From Apostichopus japonicus (lineage: Eukaryota; Echinodermata; Holothuroidea; Aspidochirotida; Stichopodidae), in assembly GCF_037975245.1 (NCBI RefSeq), contig NC_092568.1:3627001-3691000 (forward strand): DNA of 64,000 nucleotides, written 5' to 3'. Position numbers and translations under genes: made by a program. Shown here in pieces: positions 59,707 to 64,000 of this stretch. Position 1 is the first letter of the stretch; each line of letters starts with the position of its first letter. The notes beneath the pieces were generated by a model, which was not told the origin of the DNA, searched no databases, and saw only the letters and a list, made by a program, of their open reading frames with translations.

Positions 59707-61370
59707 TTCAACAATAAAATGTGAAAATCCGACAAAAATGTCCTTTATGGCGAGAAAATAAATCTTCGCTACTTCTTGTCGTGTTCCCGCTTCAGTACAG
59801 GAGTTCGACAAGATGAAAAACACATTCAATACGCGTGAGTACATATGTCCGTTTTATTCGATAACTAAAAACACTCTGGTATGACCGTATGAGTGAGTAA
59901 CCTGGGAGTAGGAATATCTGACGTAAGTGTATAGAAATAAACGCAGTCGCTTAGTTATTCTACCACATGAATGAGGTTTACAAATAACTAAACCATTCGC
60001 TTTGTCAAATTTGAAGTGCAAATGTAACTTTTGCCATTTTCGTAATGGCAAAATAGCAAATATATGTAACTTATTTAACTATTGGTACACTGAGAATGAA
60101 AAATATGCTTAATGGTTTGTAAAGACAATACAAAGACAATGTAAAGACAATAACGGCCACCAACCCGAACTGCAATATGATTCGTGTTTGACTCGGTGGA
60201 ATCATCTTTGTTGTTTTATTGAAATTAACACCTCTAATTTGGTTTTATTTTGTTGTCTGGACAAAATTCCACAGGGGCCAACTTTGTTTTCCACAATCGC
60301 ACCGAAAAACACTCGAAAATTTAAGCCTAACAATGTTTTTGTTTTATTTTAGTGGCCGAAAATTGCTTATAAAAAGTAAGCCATGGCCTACCAACGCATC
60401 CTTCATCCTCCCAACATTTTGTAAGCAGTTAGCTTTTCAATCAGATTTCAACAAATAGATATCGCTACCAATCTTCCTTTCGTTGTAACTTTGCGATTTT
60501 TTGCCCCGGTTAAGTTGTCACTGCCTTCGCAACTAACGCCATCTTGAAAAGTGTAGAAATGGCGAAACAGCCGTTATGATTGAAAACTTAACGTTACTTA
60601 ACATTTAAACACAGCAGGCCGTGGTTCACTTTTTATTACCAATATTGTGTGATTTGTTTGCTCTGCCGAATTTTACCCATTGACTTATCATAGAGGCAAT
60701 CGTATGTTGTCCCTAGCGTTGTACTTTTGACGGTCGCCTATAAACCTCACTCCAAATGAAACCATAGTTAATTTTTCCAGGTGTCTGAGATCAGATAACA
60801 ACTTTGTTAAAGGTCAAGCGACACGTAAAGTTGACTTTGCATAATATTAAACTTAACAATTCTTACATTAACAAAAACCCAACACCGCGATTTTTTTCCG
60901 TCTCCAAAGGGGTAGAAATCGGTAAAAAGTACTATTACGTAATAGATTCAGTGACGTCACGGGGGGAGCGCAGAAGAGTGCAAACTGTATATGTTCTGCG
61001 CAGTGCATTGGGTATGGAGAAATCTCAAACTTCTCGAAAATATTACCTTTTTCAGCAGTCTGTTACAAGAAAGTTAAGATTTTGATTAAGATGAAAAATC
61101 ACAAATTGATACATAAGACATCGAGCAAAACATCCATTGACTTCTTTTTTCATAAATTCCTTGCATTTTCTTCCTATCAAGCAACAAAAAACTCAGCAAA
61201 AATCGGCTAGATTGACTCGTTCAGGGAAAGCCGAAAACAAATGACGTCATTTGTTTACCAAGTCGAAAGTGAATGATATCGTCGCATACGATATTGCTAC
61301 CACATACAGTTTCTATACACGCACTGTAGTACGCATATATACACAGCACAGCATAGCTTATACATATCGC
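59707..61370. other. No clear gene; possible LTR and promoter region
   Basis: 59707-60150 may include the Gypsy leader and 5' LTR, but no matching second LTR is in view. From about 60800 the sequence has CRE-type palindromes TGACGTCA at about 60952 and 61241, upstream of the P2X7-domain gene relic. Confidence 0.4.
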
Positions 61371-61373
61371 GAA

Positions 61374-63190
61374 ATGGCTGCCGGTGGCATTGACACACAG
61401 TATTTAGATAGCAACGGCGAAGAAGTAAGTTAAATGGAGGACATGGTGGACGATCGTGGGGAAGTTTTTCCCTATATGTTCGAACCGGAGACCAGCGAAG
61501 AGGAAGCGGGATCGGACAGCGATGTCGAAATTGATCGTCTTGACGGAATATAACGGTAACGTTACGCCAAGCGTACTTTACTTTATATAGGATAGTTGTG
61601 TCACTAGTTAGGCCTAGAACCGATAAATGTTTCCTAACTTTGCTCATACACTTAGCTAGCCAATTTGTTGATGGGGCAGCAAAATTAACATGAATGTGCG
61701 GTCGAGTAAAGTTAAGGAAGTTACTAAAGTTGTGGCAGCACATGCCCCAGGAACATGTCACACAGACATGTTTCATTTGGTTAGAAGATTGAAGGAGCCA
61801 ATTGGAAGAGTGCACAACAAATTCAGAGGTGGCCTATTATTAATTTCCTAGCAGTTGTAGGCCTAGTGGCAAATTAGTGAAGTTACCACAAATCAGGGAA
61901 AGGGTGGGGGGGGGGAGGGAGAAGGTGGCACCTCACACCAGCTTTTTGTCATTTCCGCTTGAGCTAATTTCATAACCAGATTTTCTCAATCTAGGGAATG
62001 GATTCAGAAGTGGGAAAGAGTTGGAAACGAGGCAATATCGGCCTGTTTTATTTTCCTTTGCAGCATTGTCCCAACAGAGGCAAGACTTCTAAGAAGAGGC
62101 TATCCCTTCCTTACTAGTGATGTTACTTGTAAGGAGCTTCAACAGTAGATTGCCCTTCAGAGGTGCCCCTTTTCTATTTTGACATGTTAGTACAGTATGC
62201 CCCAATAATTGAGGTTGGTATGAAGTCATTGAATTGGCTCTTTATTATTTGAACTGGTTTGTATTGTTTACAGGTGTCATTGTGGCCAATGTGCTGTGAT
62301 GCCTACAGCAAGGGAGTGTAGATGCTGCAGCGAAATAGATAAGGACTGTGATGGATGAAGAAGGTGCTGCATGCATCACCTGACACCCAGGTTTTGAAGC
62401 TATGTGCCTGAACACATTGTTTCTTCAGACAGCCTACTACATGTACCGTCAACAGTATGGTGGACGTGCACAGGAAAACAGGATCCAAGAGTAAGTATAG
62501 AATACATTATTTTTGTTGTATACCTTTATTCATTGCTCTGACCTGCTGTTGAAAGATGTAACAATACAGAGGGTGTATTCATAGTTTAGTTTTGTTTCGT
62601 TGTGAAAGGAATAACATTAAGATATAGATTTGATCAAGAAAATTTGTGCACCATAGTTCAAAACCTGCTTCTGATTAGGTCATTTTGACCAAAAACTGGT
62701 GTAATGTCCTTGAGGTTAACCCTTATCATGCTGACTGACATAGTAATCATTAACACTGAGCCATGGAACCAAATGCCACAAAAAAAATGTCCACCATGCT
62801 TGTGCACGATCCATTTACAAATTTTAGTCCCCGAGATGATGACAATGATCAGTTTGTATAAATGGCATAGCTAGGCTTACTTTAGGGGAGGCAGATTTAG
62901 GGGCCAAGCAAATTCTGGAAATCATATAGAAATTTATTTTAAAATTGACGTCCCCAGATGGCTACCAAGCTTTTGTGTGTCTTCATCTTTTATAGCTGGT
63001 TTTAATATGATTATTTTACAGGAAATACAGACACACAGCATACAGACAACTTGCACGGATGAGCTAGCAGTTTTTAGGGAAGGAGTTTTGTGTTGTTCTC
63101 CCATCCTATGCAGTAAGGAGGATTAGAGAAGCTTTACCATCTGAACAGTATGAAGGATTTAAATTATCAAGACTGAGAATGTGGACTGTT
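61374..63190 (+). pseudogene. P2X7 C-terminal (ballast) domain gene, decayed
   Basis: Pieces in order on the plus strand: an ATG at 61374 opening a short frame that ends at a good donor (GAAGAA then GTAAGT at 61425); PYMFEPETSEEE with an acidic tail (61435-61553); then, after an acceptor at 62272, CHCGQCAVMPTARECRCC (62275-62330); then in another frame GFEAMCLNTLFLQTAYYMYRQQYG to a donor at about 62491; then, after an acceptor at about 63022, KYRHTAYRQLA, a TAG stop, and VVLPSYAVRRIREALPSEQY to a stop at 63189. The CxCGxCxxMPTxxECxCC signature and the VVLPSCAVxxIR block are diagnostic of the zinc-binding ballast domain at the end of P2X7, which invertebrates carry as stand-alone multi-copy genes. 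At least one frameshift and two in-frame stops break it; introns remain, so it is not a retrocopy. Confidence 0.82.
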
Positions 63191-64000
63191 TATGCCAAGT
63201 CATAGTATCATTTCTGCAAAGTTTTATGGAAACAGGGTTCAGTGCTGTCTGTTTTGTGGCTGAATGGTGAACATTTTGGAATTCCAGCTTACATTTTTCT
63301 GGTTCATGGTATTAACTACAATCTTGGATGAAATTTTACATTTTCAAGTTTGGGAAGTACATAACAGTAATAAATAATAAAAACTCAAGTTAATTTTTTG
63401 TATGTATTCTCTCTTGTAAGCAAAGCTGTCACTTCTAGTAGCCTGCCAACAAAATCTGGATGATTGAAATCTCAAATATACTAGATTAAAATAGAAGAAT
63501 AGTTTGAATTAAGTACCCTAAACCACTATGTCAATGGGATCTGGAGAGCTTAGGCTTTCATTTTAATAAAATTGTAATGAGAATCAATCTGAAATTGTTC
63601 ATTAATCCATGGAATATCAAGGTTACTTGATCATAAATGAGATAAAAAAAATCATATTTTATCCCATGCGGGGAACAAACAGCAAATTTCTGTCAATTCT
63701 TTTCGAGAAAAACAAAAAATTGGCAACATGTTTGAAACACCAAAGTTGCATACAAATAGTAAGTCAGCATGAACTTTACATTTATGAAGTCTAAGCTCTC
63801 TAGAAAGGAATACTTGTCATTGGAACTTTTTTTTAAATATAATGTTATCATTACTAATAGTTAGTTACAATGGAAACCAGATGTAAGTAAAACTTGAATG
63901 TAAAACTTTAGCAACTTCCCTAAAGGCTGGTAGCGACCTGTTAATTAACACTGCTCTGCAGCTGTGCCATACACCATGTGAACAGACGATTCACAGAGTC
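63191..64000. other. No gene seen
   Basis: AT-rich sequence after the ballast-domain relic. A 61-codon ORF at 63609 shows no motif. Confidence 0.5.

Noticed and set aside
61297..61815. 172-codon minus-strand ORF
   Set aside because: It overlaps the plus-strand exons of the ballast-domain relic, and no family motif was recognised. Probably chance.

Overview
This is eukaryotic, AT-rich nuclear DNA, most likely from a marine invertebrate deuterostome; an echinoderm is my best guess. The evidence is spliced exons with canonical GT/AG junctions, long (TA)n tracts, many kinds of transposon, and a P2X7 ballast-domain gene of the type common in marine invertebrates. The species cannot be settled from the sequence. 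Coding density is very low: only four long ORFs look real, namely three receptor genes and one retroelement polyprotein.

The backbone is a local segmental amplification. Copy A (1 to about 6600) matches copy B (about 20706 to 28310). Copy C matches B in two blocks, about 43120-44320 and about 50690-55457, and is split by an insertion of about 6.3 kb. Each unit is built from a calmodulin-like gene with an intronless class A GPCR gene nested, on the same strand, in its last intron. Copy B is the complete one: exons 2-6 at 18815-18845, 19727-19870, 20442-20568, 23089-23204 and 28670-28713, with the GPCR at 24910-25923 between exons 5 and 6. The exon boundaries and phases match those of animal calmodulin genes. 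Copy A shows only exon 5 and its GPCR (3961-4974), because its earlier exons lie off the left edge. Copy C keeps a GPCR (42957-43964) with a diverged 5' end, and an orphan exon 6.

Between and inside these units lie mobile elements whose ends can be read directly. They include an 8.2-kb foldback-type element at 31635-39872, with a perfect 9-bp target duplication, about 120-bp terminal inverted repeats, and two opposing arrays of a ~179-bp satellite around a 2.2-kb core. A second foldback-like element (14942-17921) carries inverted arrays of a short CAACTGG/CCCAGTTG minisatellite. Three further non-autonomous DNA elements lie at 8574-9521, 40699-41939 and 55696-57755. A ~390-bp element is present in copies B and C but absent at the matching site in A. 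A nearly complete Penelope-like element (RT plus GIY-YIG) is embedded in (TA)n at 44381-47220, with fragments elsewhere. A decayed Ty3/Gypsy element lies at about 58822-59706, a LINE RT relic is shared by copies A and B, and there are two kinds of tRNA-derived SINE.

The right end (61374-63190) holds a decayed, intron-containing relative of the P2X7 C-terminal cysteine-rich domain. The remaining long stretches (about 9.5-14.9 kb, 30.5-31.6 kb, 47.3-50.6 kb and 59.8-61.3 kb) show no convincing gene.
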